From assembly GCA_027214345.1 (NCBI GenBank), contig JAPWHR010000008.1:124001-188000 (forward strand): a DNA stretch of 64,000 nt, written 5' to 3'. The stretch comes from Comamonadaceae bacterium G21597-S1. Its GTDB lineage: Bacteria; Pseudomonadota; Gammaproteobacteria; Burkholderiales; Burkholderiaceae_C. This document shows, piece by piece, positions 32,811 to 43,276 of this stretch. Below the pieces are notes generated by a model. It was not told the origin of the DNA. It saw only the letters and a program-made list of their open reading frames with translations, and did not search any database. A program made the position numbers and the translations under genes. Every line of letters starts with the position of its first letter. Within the stretch, counting starts at the first letter, position 1.

Positions 32811-33893
32811 GTGAGCCTCGTCCCCGTGGATGCGGTCGACCTGCTGCGCCGGCTCGACGAGTTCGACGCCGTCATCGACGCGCGCAGCGAAGACGAATAC
32901 GCGCTCGATCACCTGCCCGGCGCCGTCAACTGGCCGACTCTGGACAACGAACAGCGTCATGTCGTGGGCTCGACCTACAAGCAGGTCAACCCCTTCGAGG
33001 CACGCAAGATGGGCGCGGCGATGGCGGCGCGCAACATCGCTCGTCATATCGAGGAGCGCGCGTTCGACAAGCCGCGCAGCTGGCGCCCGCTGGTGTATTG
33101 CTGGCGCGGCGGCCAGCGCAGCGGCTCGCTGTCGCTGGTGCTCGACCAGATCGGGTTTCGGGTGCACATCGTGCAGGGCGGATACAAGGCGTTTCGGGCT
33201 GCGCTGGTCGCCGACACCGAACGCCTGGCCGAGCAGTTCGAATACCAGGTCGTGTGCGGAACCACCGGCTCCGGCAAGACCCGGCTGCTGCATGCGCTGG
33301 GTCGGGCCGGTGCCCAGGTGCTGGACCTGGAGGCGCTGGCCCACCATCGCAGTTCGGTTCTGGGCGCGATTCCCGGCCTGCCGCAACCCTCGCAAAAGGC
33401 GTTCGACACCCGGGTCTGGGAGGTGCTGCGGCGGCTCGATCCCGCGCGGCCGGTGTTCGTCGAAAGTGAAAGCCGCAAGGTCGGCAACGTGGCGGTGCCG
33501 ATCGCACTGATGGAGGCGATGCGATCGCGTGGACACTGCCTGAATCTGGAGTTGCCCGATACCGAACGCGTGGACCTGCTGATGGAGGACTACGATTTCT
33601 TCGTACGCGACACCGAGGCATTCTGCGCCCGGCTCGACGCCTTGACCGAAATCCGTGGCAAGGCCGTGGTACAGGCCTGGAAATCAGCGGTGCGCGAGGG
33701 GCGTCTGGCGAGCGTGGTGCAGGACCTGCTCACCCAGCATTACGATCCCGTCTACCTGCAGTCGATGCAGCGCAACTTCCGCAACTTCGGCAAGGCCAGG
33801 ACCCTGAGCCCGGCGGACCACAGCGCGCAGGCCATGGACGCACTGGCCGCGACCCTGGAGCTCGGCCGCCGCGCCCAACCGCAGACCGCCTGA
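32811..33893 (+). CDS. mnmH: tRNA 2-selenouridine/geranyl-2-thiouridine synthase MnmH
   Basis: A 360-residue protein (E. coli 364). Residues 1-125 are a rhodanese domain with the active cysteine at C97 (VYCWRGG), the same number as in E. coli. Residues from 145 form a P-loop domain with GTTGSGKT (150-157). MnmH replaces sulfur of s2U34 in Lys, Glu and Gln tRNAs by geranylation, then selenium from SelD. I chose GTG at 32811 from homology; no ATG fits in frame. selD is not in the window, so only its presence elsewhere would confirm selenation. Confidence 0.93.
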   Translation: MSLVPVDAVDLLRRLDEFDAVIDARSEDEYALDHLPGAVNWPTLDNEQRHVVGSTYKQVNPFEARKMGAAMAARNIARHIEERAFDKPRSWRPLVYCWRGGQRSGSLSLVLDQIGFRVHIVQGGYKAFRAALVADTERLAEQFEYQVVCGTTGSGKTRLLHALGRAGAQVLDLEALAHHRSSVLGAIPGLPQPSQKAFDTRVWEVLRRLDPARPVFVESESRKVGNVAVPIALMEAMRSRGHCLNLELPDTERVDLLMEDYDFFVRDTEAFCARLDALTEIRGKAVVQAWKSAVREGRLASVVQDLLTQHYDPVYLQSMQRNFRNFGKARTLSPADHSAQAMDALAATLELGRRAQPQTA

Positions 33894-33910
33894 ATCCGGT
33901 TCGGCCGTCG

Positions 33911-34102
33911 TCAGGATGACATCGGGCTGCCGGGAGCGCGATCACCGGGGGCCGGTGTGGGATCCACGTAGGACGCAGCCGAGTCTCCATCGCTCGAACC
34001 GCCCTGCTTGCGCTGGGCCTTTTCCCGGAGCTTGTCTTCCTTCTTGCGTTTTTTCGCAAGTTCCTTCTGTCGCTTCTCGTATCCGTAGTTAGGTGTTGCC
34101 AA
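33911..34102 (-). CDS. Small basic hypothetical protein conserved in Betaproteobacteria
   Basis: A 63-residue protein with a TTG start at 34102 and AAAGG 6 bases before it. The N-terminus ATPNYGYEKRQKELAKKRKK is highly charged and helical, and is widely conserved in Burkholderiales; the C-terminal 25 residues are Ser/Pro/Asp-rich and probably unordered. The function is unknown; the basic helix could bind nucleic acid. Convergent with mnmH. Confidence 0.75.
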   Translation of the reverse strand: MATPNYGYEKRQKELAKKRKKEDKLREKAQRKQGGSSDGDSAASYVDPTPAPGDRAPGSPMSS

Positions 34103-34115
34103 TTTGACCTTTCGT

Positions 34116-34142
34116 GTTGAAGCCCCACTGTAACAGTTCAAC
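34116..34142. promoter_or_regulatory. Inverted repeat upstream of the small basic gene
   Basis: GTTGAA and TTCAAC flank an inner ACTGTAACAGT palindrome. The repeat sits 14 to 40 bases upstream of the TTG start on the minus strand, where an operator or leader hairpin would be. No regulator is linked to it. Confidence 0.35.
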
Positions 34143-34166
34143 TCGCCCGGGGCAAAACCGGCTCCC

Positions 34167-35063
34167 TCAATCGGTGGACACCTGTTCGCCCCGATCGGCC
34201 GCCGCTTCGTCGTCGTCCTGCCAGAGCACCGAGCCCCGGTAGGCGTGCCAGCTGGCATGGCCCAGCCAGGGGCCGACCAGCACGATGCCCAGGCCCCACG
34301 GCAGCAAGGCCAGCATCACCAGCACGGTGATCGTGGCACCCCACAGCAGCATGACGCCGACATTCGTGAACACCACCTGCAAGCTGGTGATGGCGGCCGA
34401 GATCGCATCGGTGTCCCGATCGAGGATCATCGGGATCGACACGACCGCAATCGCGTAGACCAGGCCGGCGAAGAAACCGCCAACGGCCAGGTACACCGCG
34501 ACGAACTCCCAGTTCTGCGGATTGAAGACCGCATCGATGACGCCGCTCGTCGACGGCATGCCGGTATTGAAGAACACGGCGAACACCACCAGCGACGCCC
34601 GGCCCCAGACCAGTTCCAGCACGATCAGCACCAGGACCAGCAGGCCGACGCTGCGCAGCCGTACATCCCAGCAGGTCAACGAGGACGCCAGGTCGGGCGT
34701 GAGACCGGATTCACGCCGGCGACTGACCTCGTACAGCCCCATGGCCAGGAATGGGCCGATCAGCAGGCAACCCGAGGCGATCGATATCGCATATTCGGGT
34801 TTGTTGCGAAAGACCAGTGCCAGTACCACCGCCATCAGCCAGAAGCAGACACCATAAAACAGGCCGATGCCGGCATGGGCCCGCAAGTCCTGCCAGCCCA
34901 GCGCGAGCCAGCGCCAGGGCGCTGCCACGTCGAGTTGAGCGATGGTCTTGCGCGGCCCTTCTGGAGGCGGCAGGAAATACGGCGCCGGAGACGTGGTTTC
35001 CATCGGATCGGGCACCGGCGGCGCGCCGCGATCGGACGAGCGGGGGGATGTGCCTGTGGACAT
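34167..35063 (-). CDS. DUF2189 domain-containing membrane protein
   Basis: A 298-residue inner-membrane protein with about six hydrophobic segments from residue 60 on. A Pro-rich cytoplasmic N-terminus contains the conserved RKTIAQLDVAAPWRWLALGWQDL that leads into the first helix. The end GPWLGHASWHAYRGSV is typical of DUF2189. Function unknown. It is followed by the small basic gene and preceded by metC on the same strand, with 52 bases between. Confidence 0.88.
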   Translation of the reverse strand: MSTGTSPRSSDRGAPPVPDPMETTSPAPYFLPPPEGPRKTIAQLDVAAPWRWLALGWQDLRAHAGIGLFYGVCFWLMAVVLALVFRNKPEYAISIASGCLLIGPFLAMGLYEVSRRRESGLTPDLASSLTCWDVRLRSVGLLVLVLIVLELVWGRASLVVFAVFFNTGMPSTSGVIDAVFNPQNWEFVAVYLAVGGFFAGLVYAIAVVSIPMILDRDTDAISAAITSLQVVFTNVGVMLLWGATITVLVMLALLPWGLGIVLVGPWLGHASWHAYRGSVLWQDDDEAAADRGEQVSTD

Positions 35064-35115
35064 GCCTCGAGCTTAGCGCAGGCCCGGCTCCCCGCCTATC
35101 GATGAAAACACGGTA

Positions 35116-36339
35116 TCAGCGCAAGCTGCGCTGCAAGGCCTGTTCGATATCGGCCTGCAGATCGGCCAGCGCCTCGAGCCCCGCGGAAAAGCGCACCACA
35201 GTGCCATGGCGCAGGTAGGCCGGCCACTGCGTGCGCATCTGGGCGAGCTCGTAGGGCACGACCAGGCTCATCGGTCCGCCCCAGCTGTAGCCGAGCTTGA
35301 ACAGCTGCAGCGCATCGCAGAAGGCATCGACCCGGTCCTGGCCGAAGCGCGGGTCGATGATCACGGCAAACAGGCCGGCCGCGCTGCCGGGGCCGCCATG
35401 GCAGAGTTCTCGCCAGTGGGCATGCCCGGGCGAGTCCGGCAGGCTCGGATGCAGTACCTGAACAAACGCGGGCTGACCCTGGGCCCAGGCCGCCAATGCC
35501 CGCGCCGTGGCGTCGTGGGCCTGGTATCGCAGCACGATGCTGGGCAGGCCCCGCAACACGGCCTCGGCATCGTTTGCGCCGACCGACAGCCCCAGGCGCA
35601 TGTGGGTGAGCTTGAGCCGCAGATGCAATTGCGGGTCCCGCGTCACGATGCTGCCCATCAGCACGTCGCCACCGCCGTTCGGGTATTTGGTCAACGCATG
35701 GACGGTCAGGTCGACCGCCAACGGTGCCTCGCCCGTGCCGGGGACCAGGTCGAACGGCGCGAATGCCAGGCCGGCACCCCAGGTGTTGTCCAGCGCGGTG
35801 ATCACGTTGCGCTCGCGGCAGATGCGCACCATCGCAGGCAGGTCCGGGAACTCCAGCGTGACCGATCCGGCCGCCTCCAGCCAGACCAGTCTGGTCGCCG
35901 GCCCGATCTTGTCCGCCAGGTCCTGCGGGTTCATCGGATCGTAGTACCGGTGCGTGATGCCCCAGGACATCAATTCGCCCTGGACCAGGGTCTTGGCGGG
36001 GCCATAGGCGTTGTCGGGCACCAGCACTTCGTCGCCGGTGCGCAGCAGCGACATGCAGGTGGTGGCGATTGCCGACAGGCCGCTGGGTACCAGCAGGCAT
36101 TGCAAACCGCCCTCGAGCGTGGCCAGCCGCTCCTCGAGCGTGAAGGTAGTCGGCGTGCCATGCAGCCCGTAGGTGTAGCCGGTCTTGTCCTTCCATTCCG
36201 TGTTGCGCATCGCAGCCACGTCGGGAAAGATGACCGTCGAGGCCTTGTGCACCGCCGGTTGGGGCGCGGCAAATCCTTGCGGTGGAGCGTAGGGATGGTG
36301 GATCAGGCCGGTGGAGCTGACGGGAGGTCCGGACGCCAT
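35116..36339 (-). CDS. metC: Cystathionine beta-lyase (MetC type)
   Basis: A 407-residue PLP enzyme of the Cys/Met metabolism family. It has YTYGLHGTPT for the phosphate end of PLP, DNTWGAG (Asp184) and the PLP lysine K218 in HALTKYPNGG. The pattern YGxxGTPT and LEAAGSVTLE matches MetC rather than MetB or MetY. It cleaves cystathionine to homocysteine, pyruvate and ammonia in methionine synthesis. It starts 3 bases after the phosphoribosyltransferase stop, so they share an operon. Confidence 0.9.
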   Translation of the reverse strand: MASGPPVSSTGLIHHPYAPPQGFAAPQPAVHKASTVIFPDVAAMRNTEWKDKTGYTYGLHGTPTTFTLEERLATLEGGLQCLLVPSGLSAIATTCMSLLRTGDEVLVPDNAYGPAKTLVQGELMSWGITHRYYDPMNPQDLADKIGPATRLVWLEAAGSVTLEFPDLPAMVRICRERNVITALDNTWGAGLAFAPFDLVPGTGEAPLAVDLTVHALTKYPNGGGDVLMGSIVTRDPQLHLRLKLTHMRLGLSVGANDAEAVLRGLPSIVLRYQAHDATARALAAWAQGQPAFVQVLHPSLPDSPGHAHWRELCHGGPGSAAGLFAVIIDPRFGQDRVDAFCDALQLFKLGYSWGGPMSLVVPYELAQMRTQWPAYLRHGTVVRFSAGLEALADLQADIEQALQRSLR

Positions 36340-36342
36340 GGT

Positions 36343-36867
36343 TCAGACGCTCCACTTCTCGATCAGCTGCTCCGGGCGCATCGCGTCATAACCCTCGAAG
36401 GGCTGGTGGATCCACGGGTTCGTGGGCAGGAACTCGACCGAGTAGTCGGCCTTGAACGCCGAGACGCCCTTGGTCCAGATCACGGCACTGCGCAACTCGG
36501 TGATCGGCTTGTAGTTGTTGCGCAGCTGATCGATGACAGCAGCCAGCGTCTTGCCGGTATCGGCCAGGTCGTCGACCAGCAGCACCTTGCCCGCGATCTC
36601 GCCCTTGGGCGTCGTGATGTAGCGCGCGATGTCGAGCATGCCTTGCCGGGTGCCGGCCTCGGCGCGGTAGGAGCTGGTCGACATGATGGCCAGCGGCTTG
36701 TCGAAGATGCGCGACAGGATGTCGCCCGGGCGCATGCCGCCGCGTGCCAGGCACAGGATGGTGTCGAACTGCCAGCCCGACTGGTGGATGCGGATCGCGA
36801 GTTTCTCGATCAGGTTGTGGTATTCGTCATAACTGACATACAGGTGCTTGCCGTCTTCTGTCAACAT
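36343..36867 (-). CDS. Phosphoribosyltransferase (purine salvage, Hpt/Gpt-like)
   Basis: A 174-residue type I phosphoribosyltransferase. The PRPP motif is VLLVDDLADTGKT and the flexible loop contains STSSYR. It resembles hypoxanthine/xanthine phosphoribosyltransferases and in Burkholderiales regularly sits next to purA, so a purine-salvage role is likely. The exact base cannot be assigned. It lies 50 bases downstream of purA. Confidence 0.88.
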   Translation of the reverse strand: MLTEDGKHLYVSYDEYHNLIEKLAIRIHQSGWQFDTILCLARGGMRPGDILSRIFDKPLAIMSTSSYRAEAGTRQGMLDIARYITTPKGEIAGKVLLVDDLADTGKTLAAVIDQLRNNYKPITELRSAVIWTKGVSAFKADYSVEFLPTNPWIHQPFEGYDAMRPEQLIEKWSV

Positions 36868-36917
36868 GCTGGGATCCTTCCGGGGCCGGGTTGTGCTGGG
36901 TTGGGATGGAATCGGCC

Positions 36918-38309
<1,392 letters not shown>

Positions 38310-39458
38310 TCAAATTGCCTGCACTACCCATTGCCCCGCAACCTGCAGCAGTTCGCGATCACACTGGAACTCATCGACTTCGCTTTCGTGTCCCGGCAGC
38401 ACGCACACCACCGTCTCGCCCTTGGCGCGCAAGGCGCCGATGGCCGTGCGCACGTCGTCGGCCTCGCTCCAGGGCGCGCGGATGGCCGCATGCAGTTGCC
38501 GCGGCGGCACGGCGGCCACCAGGGCCTTGACATCCAGGCTGAATCCGACGGCCGGCCGCTTGCGTCCGAACGCCGCGCCGACCTCGTCGTAACGCCCGCC
38601 GCGCACCAGGGCATCGACCGCGTCCGGGGAAAAGATGGAAAACCGGGCACCGCTGTAATACGCATAACCGCGCAGGTCTGCCAGGTCGAAACTCACGGCC
38701 ACCCCGTGCAGGTGGCTGGCCAGCCAGCCCAGATGGTCCAGCGCAGCGGCAATGGCCGGCCTTGCCGGTAACACGGCGCGCGCACGTTCGAGCACCGTGG
38801 CATCGCCATACAGGTCGACCAGGGCCCGCAAGGCTTCGCGCGCGGCGTGATCGAGGTTGCGCGTCAGCGAGGCCAGCGCACTGGCGTCCTTCGAGGCCAG
38901 CGCATGGTGGATGTCCTGGACTTGCGTGGACTGCGCCGAGACACCGTCGAGCAGCGCATCGACGATACGCACGTCGGCCAGGTCGACCATGGGTGCGGGA
39001 ACCCGCGCCGCATGCAGGCAGTCCAGCGCCAGCAGCAGAATCTCGAGGTCGGCTTCCAGGCCGCCATGGCCGTAGATCTCGGCGCCGAACTGCAGCGGCT
39101 CGCGCGTGGCATGGGGCTTGTCGGGGCGGGTATGCAGCACCGGGCCGCAATAACACAGCCGCGTCACGCCGGCACGGTTGAGCAGGTGGGCGTCGATCCG
39201 TGCAACCTGGGGCGTGCTGTCGGCGCGAAGGCCGAGCATGCGTCCGGACAACTGGTCGACGAGCTTGAAGGTCTGCAGGTCGAGGGCCTTGCCGGTGCCG
39301 GTGAGCAGGGAATCGAGGTGCTCGATCACGGGCGGCATGACAAGCTCGTAGCCGTAACGACGGGCGGTGTCGAGCAAGTCCCGCCTCAGCTCTTCGATGT
39401 GGCGCGCTTCGGACGGCAGGACATCAGCGATGTGATCCGGCAGGACCCAGGCGGACAT
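38310..39458 (-). CDS. hisZ: ATP phosphoribosyltransferase regulatory subunit HisZ
   Basis: A 382-residue paralogue of histidyl-tRNA synthetase lacking the anticodon-binding domain. Class II synthetase motifs are degenerate but visible: [13 protein letters not shown] and [11 protein letters not shown]. HisZ joins short-form HisG in the first step of histidine synthesis and senses histidine. Its presence predicts a short hisG elsewhere. The start at 39458 gives [15 protein letters not shown], the normal N-terminus. Confidence 0.95.
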   Translation of the reverse strand: MSAWVLPDHIADVLPSEARHIEELRRDLLDTARRYGYELVMPPVIEHLDSLLTGTGKALDLQTFKLVDQLSGRMLGLRADSTPQVARIDAHLLNRAGVTRLCYCGPVLHTRPDKPHATREPLQFGAEIYGHGGLEADLEILLLALDCLHAARVPAPMVDLADVRIVDALLDGVSAQSTQVQDIHHALASKDASALASLTRNLDHAAREALRALVDLYGDATVLERARAVLPARPAIAAALDHLGWLASHLHGVAVSFDLADLRGYAYYSGARFSIFSPDAVDALVRGGRYDEVGAAFGRKRPAVGFSLDVKALVAAVPPRQLHAAIRAPWSEADDVRTAIGALRAKGETVVCVLPGHESEVDEFQCDRELLQVAGQWVVQAI

Positions 39459-39470
39459 GTTTTCTCGGAG

Positions 39471-39491
39471 GCTGTTAAAACAGCGATTCTA
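39471..39491 (-). promoter_or_regulatory. Candidate hisZ promoter with overlapping palindrome
   Basis: On the minus strand TAGAAT (39486-39491) could be a -10 box for hisZ. The palindrome GCTGTTAAAACAGC (39471-39484) follows directly, around the expected start of transcription, so it could be an operator. No good -35 is seen. Confidence 0.35.
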
Positions 39492-39514
39492 CCGGCTGCG
39501 CCACGCCCGACGGC

Positions 39515-39706
39515 TCAGCTGAGCAACCAGATCAGCAACAGCCCGCCGAGCACGCTGCACAGGCCGAAGAACCGGATCTGTCCGTCCTGCATCTGCACCA
39601 GTTGCAGGAACATGCGTTTCCACTGTGCCGGCGACAGGAATGGGAACAGGCCCTCGATGACCAGCACCAGGCCCAGCGCCAGCCAGAAGACGTCGCCCGA
39701 GTCCAA
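39515..39706 (-). CDS. DUF2065 family small membrane protein
   Basis: A 63-residue protein with two hydrophobic helices (about 6-24 and 44-62) around the short polar loop PAQWKRMFLQLVQMQDGQIR. It matches DUF2065 (YjeT), which regularly follows hflC in Proteobacteria. It starts 3 bases after the hflC stop and is surely co-transcribed. Its role with the HflKC complex is unknown. Confidence 0.9.
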   Translation of the reverse strand: MDSGDVFWLALGLVLVIEGLFPFLSPAQWKRMFLQLVQMQDGQIRFFGLCSVLGGLLLIWLLS

Positions 39707-39709
39707 GCC

Positions 39710-40612
39710 TTATTTCTTCGCGGCCGGTGCCGGTGTGACCGTGCCACGCAAGGACTTGAAGAACTCCGTCGATTGCGGGTCGATCACCATCATGTCGCCC
39801 TTCTTGTTGAAGCTCATCTTGTAGGCTTCCAGGCTGCGGTAGAACTGCGCGAACTGCGGATCGCGACCGAATGCCTCGGCATAGATGCGCGCCGCCTCGG
39901 CGTCGCCCTCGCCCTTGATCTTCTGCGCGTCGCGGTAGGCGTTGGCGATCGTCACCTCGCGCTGGCGATCGGCATCGGCGCGGATCTTCTCGCCTTCGGC
40001 CGCACCGGTGGAGCGCAGTTCGTTGGCGACCCGCTTGCGCTCGGCTTCCATGCGGCGGTAGACCGACTCGGTGATGGTATCCACGTAGTCGGCACGCGTG
40101 ATGCGTACGTCGACGATCTCGATGCCCCAGGGCTTGGCGCCACCGACGTTCTCGCGTGCCTCGGACTGCACGTCGGCCGTCAGGTCCTCGCGCCGCGTCG
40201 ACAGCAGTTCCTTGACGGTGCGCTTGTTGATCTCTTCCTGGAACGCGTTGCGCACCACCCGGTTGAGCTGGTTGGCGCCCGCGGTCTCGTCGAGACCGAC
40301 ATTTCGGATGTATTCGCCCGGATCGGTGATGCGCCAGCGCACGTACCAGTCGATGACCACGCGTTGTTTCTCGGCCGTCAGCATCGGCTCCTGGTCGGTG
40401 CTGTCGAGCGTGAGCAGGCGCTTGTCGATATAGGTGACGTTCTGGAATGGCGGCGGCAGCTTGAAGTTCAGGCCGGGCTCGGTGATCACTTCCTTGATCT
40501 GGCCCAGTGCGTACAACACGCCGAACTGCCGCTGGTCGACGACGAACAACATGGAGCTGGCAATGGCCAGCAACAGCAAGATGCTGGTGAATAGAAATCC
40601 TAACCTGTTCAT
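39710..40612 (-). CDS. hflC: Protease modulator HflC
   Basis: A 300-residue SPFH-domain membrane protein with an N-terminal anchor (about 5-25). It has the SPFH core (VDQRQFGVLYALGQIKEVI, then VVIDWYVRWRITDP) and a long Glu/Ala/Arg-rich coiled coil before the C-terminus. HflC with HflK forms a large cage around FtsH and limits its proteolysis of membrane proteins. The hflK gene is 9 bases upstream. Confidence 0.96.
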   Translation of the reverse strand: MNRLGFLFTSILLLLAIASSMLFVVDQRQFGVLYALGQIKEVITEPGLNFKLPPPFQNVTYIDKRLLTLDSTDQEPMLTAEKQRVVIDWYVRWRITDPGEYIRNVGLDETAGANQLNRVVRNAFQEEINKRTVKELLSTRREDLTADVQSEARENVGGAKPWGIEIVDVRITRADYVDTITESVYRRMEAERKRVANELRSTGAAEGEKIRADADRQREVTIANAYRDAQKIKGEGDAEAARIYAEAFGRDPQFAQFYRSLEAYKMSFNKKGDMMVIDPQSTEFFKSLRGTVTPAPAAKK

Positions 40613-40621
40613 GATGTTGTC

Positions 40622-41998
40622 CTAGCGGGTTTCACGCTCACGCGACCGCGTGGCATCCCGCGAGCGGGAGTCGGAGGTGCTGGAGACCGGGGGCACGACG
40701 GTACTCGCCGGGGCCGGTGCGGCCGACGAGGCATCGGCGCCGGACTGGGTCTGCTGCATGATCTTGTCCAGCGGCAGGTACAACAGGTTCGAGCCCGAAC
40801 GCGAATCGACCAGCACCTTGGTCACGTTGGAGTAGATCTGCTGCATCGTGTCCACGTACATGCGGTCGCGCGTGACCTGGGGTGCCTTCTGGTACTCCGC
40901 CAGCACCGACTTGAAGCGTTGTGCATCACCCTGCGCCTGCGCGACGATGCGTGCCTTGTACGCGTCAGCCTCTTCCTTGAGCCGCGAGGCCGAACCGACC
41001 GCTCGCGGAATCACGTCGTTGGCATAGGCCTGGGCCTCGTTTTTCGCGCGTTCGCGTTCCTGGCCGGCCTTGAGCACGTCGTCGAACGCAGCCTGAACCT
41101 GTTCGGGCGGCCGCACGCCGCCTTGCTGCAGGTTGATGTTGACGATCTCGATGCCGACCTTGTAGCGGTCCAGGATCTTCTGCATGATCTCACGCACGCG
41201 CGGCGCAATCTGGTCGCGCTCCTCGGACAGGGCCGAATCCATGCGCATCTTGCCGACGACTTCGCGCACCGCCGTCTCGGCAGCCAGGCCGACCGCGTCG
41301 GTCGGGCTCTTGCTCTCGAACAGGAAGGCCCGCGCATCGCTGAGCCGGTACTGAACCGCAAACTTGATCTCGACGATGTTCTCGTCCTGGGTCAACATGG
41401 CCGAGTCGCGCAGGCCGGTGGCCTTGACCACCATGTCGCGTCCCACATCCACCGAGCGGATCTGGGTCACGAACACCAGTTCATGGCGCTGGATCGGAAA
41501 CGGCAGCCGCCAGTTGAAACCGGCACCGACGGTCGTCTTGTATTTGCCGAACTGGGTCACGACGGCCTGCTGGCCCTCCTGCACGATGAAGAAGCCGGTT
41601 CCGAGCCAGATCAGCACCACGACCGCCGCGATCAGCCCGGCTCCGATGCCGGCGCTCTTCATGTCCGGCTGAAAGCCACCGCCGCCGGTGCCGCCGCCAT
41701 TGCCGCCACGACCACCGCCGCGGCCGCCGCCGAACAACCCGCCCAGCTTGCGGTTGAAGTCACGCCACAATTCGTCGAGGTCGGGCGGTCCCTGTTGCGG
41801 GCCCTGGCCTCGAGGTCGGCCGTTGTTCGACGGCGGTGGCAGCTCGGGTGGATCGTCGTCGCGCGAGCCATGATCGGGCTTGCCCTCCTCGCCCGGCTTG
41901 TCGTCACCACGGCCCCAGCGCGAGTCGTTCAGATTGAACATGCCGCGTGCGCGCTGGCCGATCCGGGACCAGCCGGAAGCAGGTAGATACGCTTTCAT
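40622..41998 (-). CDS. hflK: FtsH protease activity modulator HflK
   Basis: A 458-residue partner of HflC. It has a long Gly/Pro/Asp-rich cytoplasmic N-terminus (about 1-115), one transmembrane helix (about 130-150), then the SPFH domain (VQEGQQAVVTQFGKYKTTV) and a Ser/Ala/Arg-rich tail. The full frame is used; ATG at 41941 (MFNLNDSRWG) is an alternative, since homologues also have an extension before the LNDSRWG motif. It lies 18 bases downstream of hflX. Confidence 0.93.
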   Translation of the reverse strand: MKAYLPASGWSRIGQRARGMFNLNDSRWGRGDDKPGEEGKPDHGSRDDDPPELPPPSNNGRPRGQGPQQGPPDLDELWRDFNRKLGGLFGGGRGGGRGGNGGGTGGGGFQPDMKSAGIGAGLIAAVVVLIWLGTGFFIVQEGQQAVVTQFGKYKTTVGAGFNWRLPFPIQRHELVFVTQIRSVDVGRDMVVKATGLRDSAMLTQDENIVEIKFAVQYRLSDARAFLFESKSPTDAVGLAAETAVREVVGKMRMDSALSEERDQIAPRVREIMQKILDRYKVGIEIVNINLQQGGVRPPEQVQAAFDDVLKAGQERERAKNEAQAYANDVIPRAVGSASRLKEEADAYKARIVAQAQGDAQRFKSVLAEYQKAPQVTRDRMYVDTMQQIYSNVTKVLVDSRSGSNLLYLPLDKIMQQTQSGADASSAAPAPASTVVPPVSSTSDSRSRDATRSRERETR

Positions 41999-42016
41999 CT
42001 CAGATTCTCGTTTTCG

Positions 42017-43213
42017 TCATCGTTCGATTGTGCCCAATTGCACAACAGCCTCCGCTTCACCGTGGGAATTCTCGTGCCCCGGTGCTTCTTCGTCGCCGTC
42101 GCCCCGCGCCAGCTGCGAGAGCCGTGCGCGCAGTTCTGCCATACCCTCGCCGGTCCGGGCACTGACGAACAGCCGCTCGGTCGGGTTGTCGCAGAACGTG
42201 ATCCAGTCCTGCATCGCCAGGGGCCGGCGCTCCGGCTCCACGGCATCGAGCTTGTTGAACACCAGGATCTGCCGGATATCGGCGGCCCCGATCTCGCGCA
42301 GCACCCGCGCGACCTCATCCATCTGCTCGAGGTGATTCGGATTCGACGCGTCGACGACATGCAGCAACACGTCGGCATCGACGGCCTCCTGCAGCGTGGC
42401 CTCGAATGCATCGATCAGCCCGTGCGGAAGATTGCGGATGAATCCCACGGTGTCGGACAAGGACACCGAACGGGACGCGTCTCCGAGGTAGAGGTGACGG
42501 GTCGTGGTGTCCAGCGTCGCGAACAGCTGGTCGGCCGCATAGGCCCGCGCGTTGACCAGGCTGTTGAACAGGCTGGTCTTGCCGGCATTGGTGTATCCGA
42601 CCAGCGAGATCGCGAAGGTGTCGCGGCGCTGGCGCTGGCGGCGCTGGGTCTGGCGCTGGCGCTTGACCTTGCGCAGACGTTCCTTCGTGCGCTTGATGCT
42701 CTCGCCGATCATCCGGCGGTCCAGTTCGATCTGCGTCTCGCCGGGGCCACCACGGGCGCCGATGCCGCCACGCTGGCGTTCCAGGTGCGACCAGCGGCGA
42801 ACCAGCCGCGTGCTGAGGTATTGCAACCTGGCCAGTTCGACCTGCAGCTTGCCCTCGTGGCTGCGCGCACGCTGGGCGAATATCTCGAGGATCAGCATCG
42901 TGCGGTCGTTGACCGGCAACTCCAGGTAACGCTCCAGGTTGCGCTGCTGGGCCGGGCTCAGGCTCTGGTCGAACACGATCTCGCTGGCGCCGAGCTGCTG
43001 CGCCATCAGCTTGATCTCGTCGGCCTTGCCGCTGCCCAGGAACAAGGCCGCGTCCGGGGCCTTGCGCTTGCAGGTCACGCGCGCCACCGGATCCAGCCCG
43101 GCCGTCACGGCCAGCTGGCTCAGTTCTTCCAGGGCACCGTCGAAGTGCGCGAGTCCCAGGTCGACACCCACCAGGATGGTGGCGGCGTCGGAGGATTCAG
43201 TATGGTTGGACAA
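42017..43213 (-). CDS. hflX: Ribosome-dissociating GTPase HflX
   Basis: A 398-residue GTPase. The N-terminal HflX domain starts ILVGVDLG. A helical linker with RRGGIGARGGPGETQIELDRR follows. The G domain has GYTNAGKTSLF (G1), DTVG (G3) and NKLD (G4). HflX splits stalled or heat-damaged 70S ribosomes. The only long N-terminal start is TTG at 43213, without a clear ribosome site; a nearer GTG in ILVGVDLG is possible. Part of the hfq-hflX-hflK-hflC module. Confidence 0.94.
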   Translation of the reverse strand: MSNHTESSDAATILVGVDLGLAHFDGALEELSQLAVTAGLDPVARVTCKRKAPDAALFLGSGKADEIKLMAQQLGASEIVFDQSLSPAQQRNLERYLELPVNDRTMLILEIFAQRARSHEGKLQVELARLQYLSTRLVRRWSHLERQRGGIGARGGPGETQIELDRRMIGESIKRTKERLRKVKRQRQTQRRQRQRRDTFAISLVGYTNAGKTSLFNSLVNARAYAADQLFATLDTTTRHLYLGDASRSVSLSDTVGFIRNLPHGLIDAFEATLQEAVDADVLLHVVDASNPNHLEQMDEVARVLREIGAADIRQILVFNKLDAVEPERRPLAMQDWITFCDNPTERLFVSARTGEGMAELRARLSQLARGDGDEEAPGHENSHGEAEAVVQLGTIER

Positions 43214-43276
43214 GTCGGGAAACAGGCGGACGGGCGATCAACACACGGCCATCAGCCGGGCCGGCACCAAGCCGGC

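Noticed and set aside
38310-39458. A second histidine-tRNA ligase
   Set aside because: The protein lacks the anticodon-binding domain and its catalytic motifs are degenerate; position before purA marks it as hisZ.
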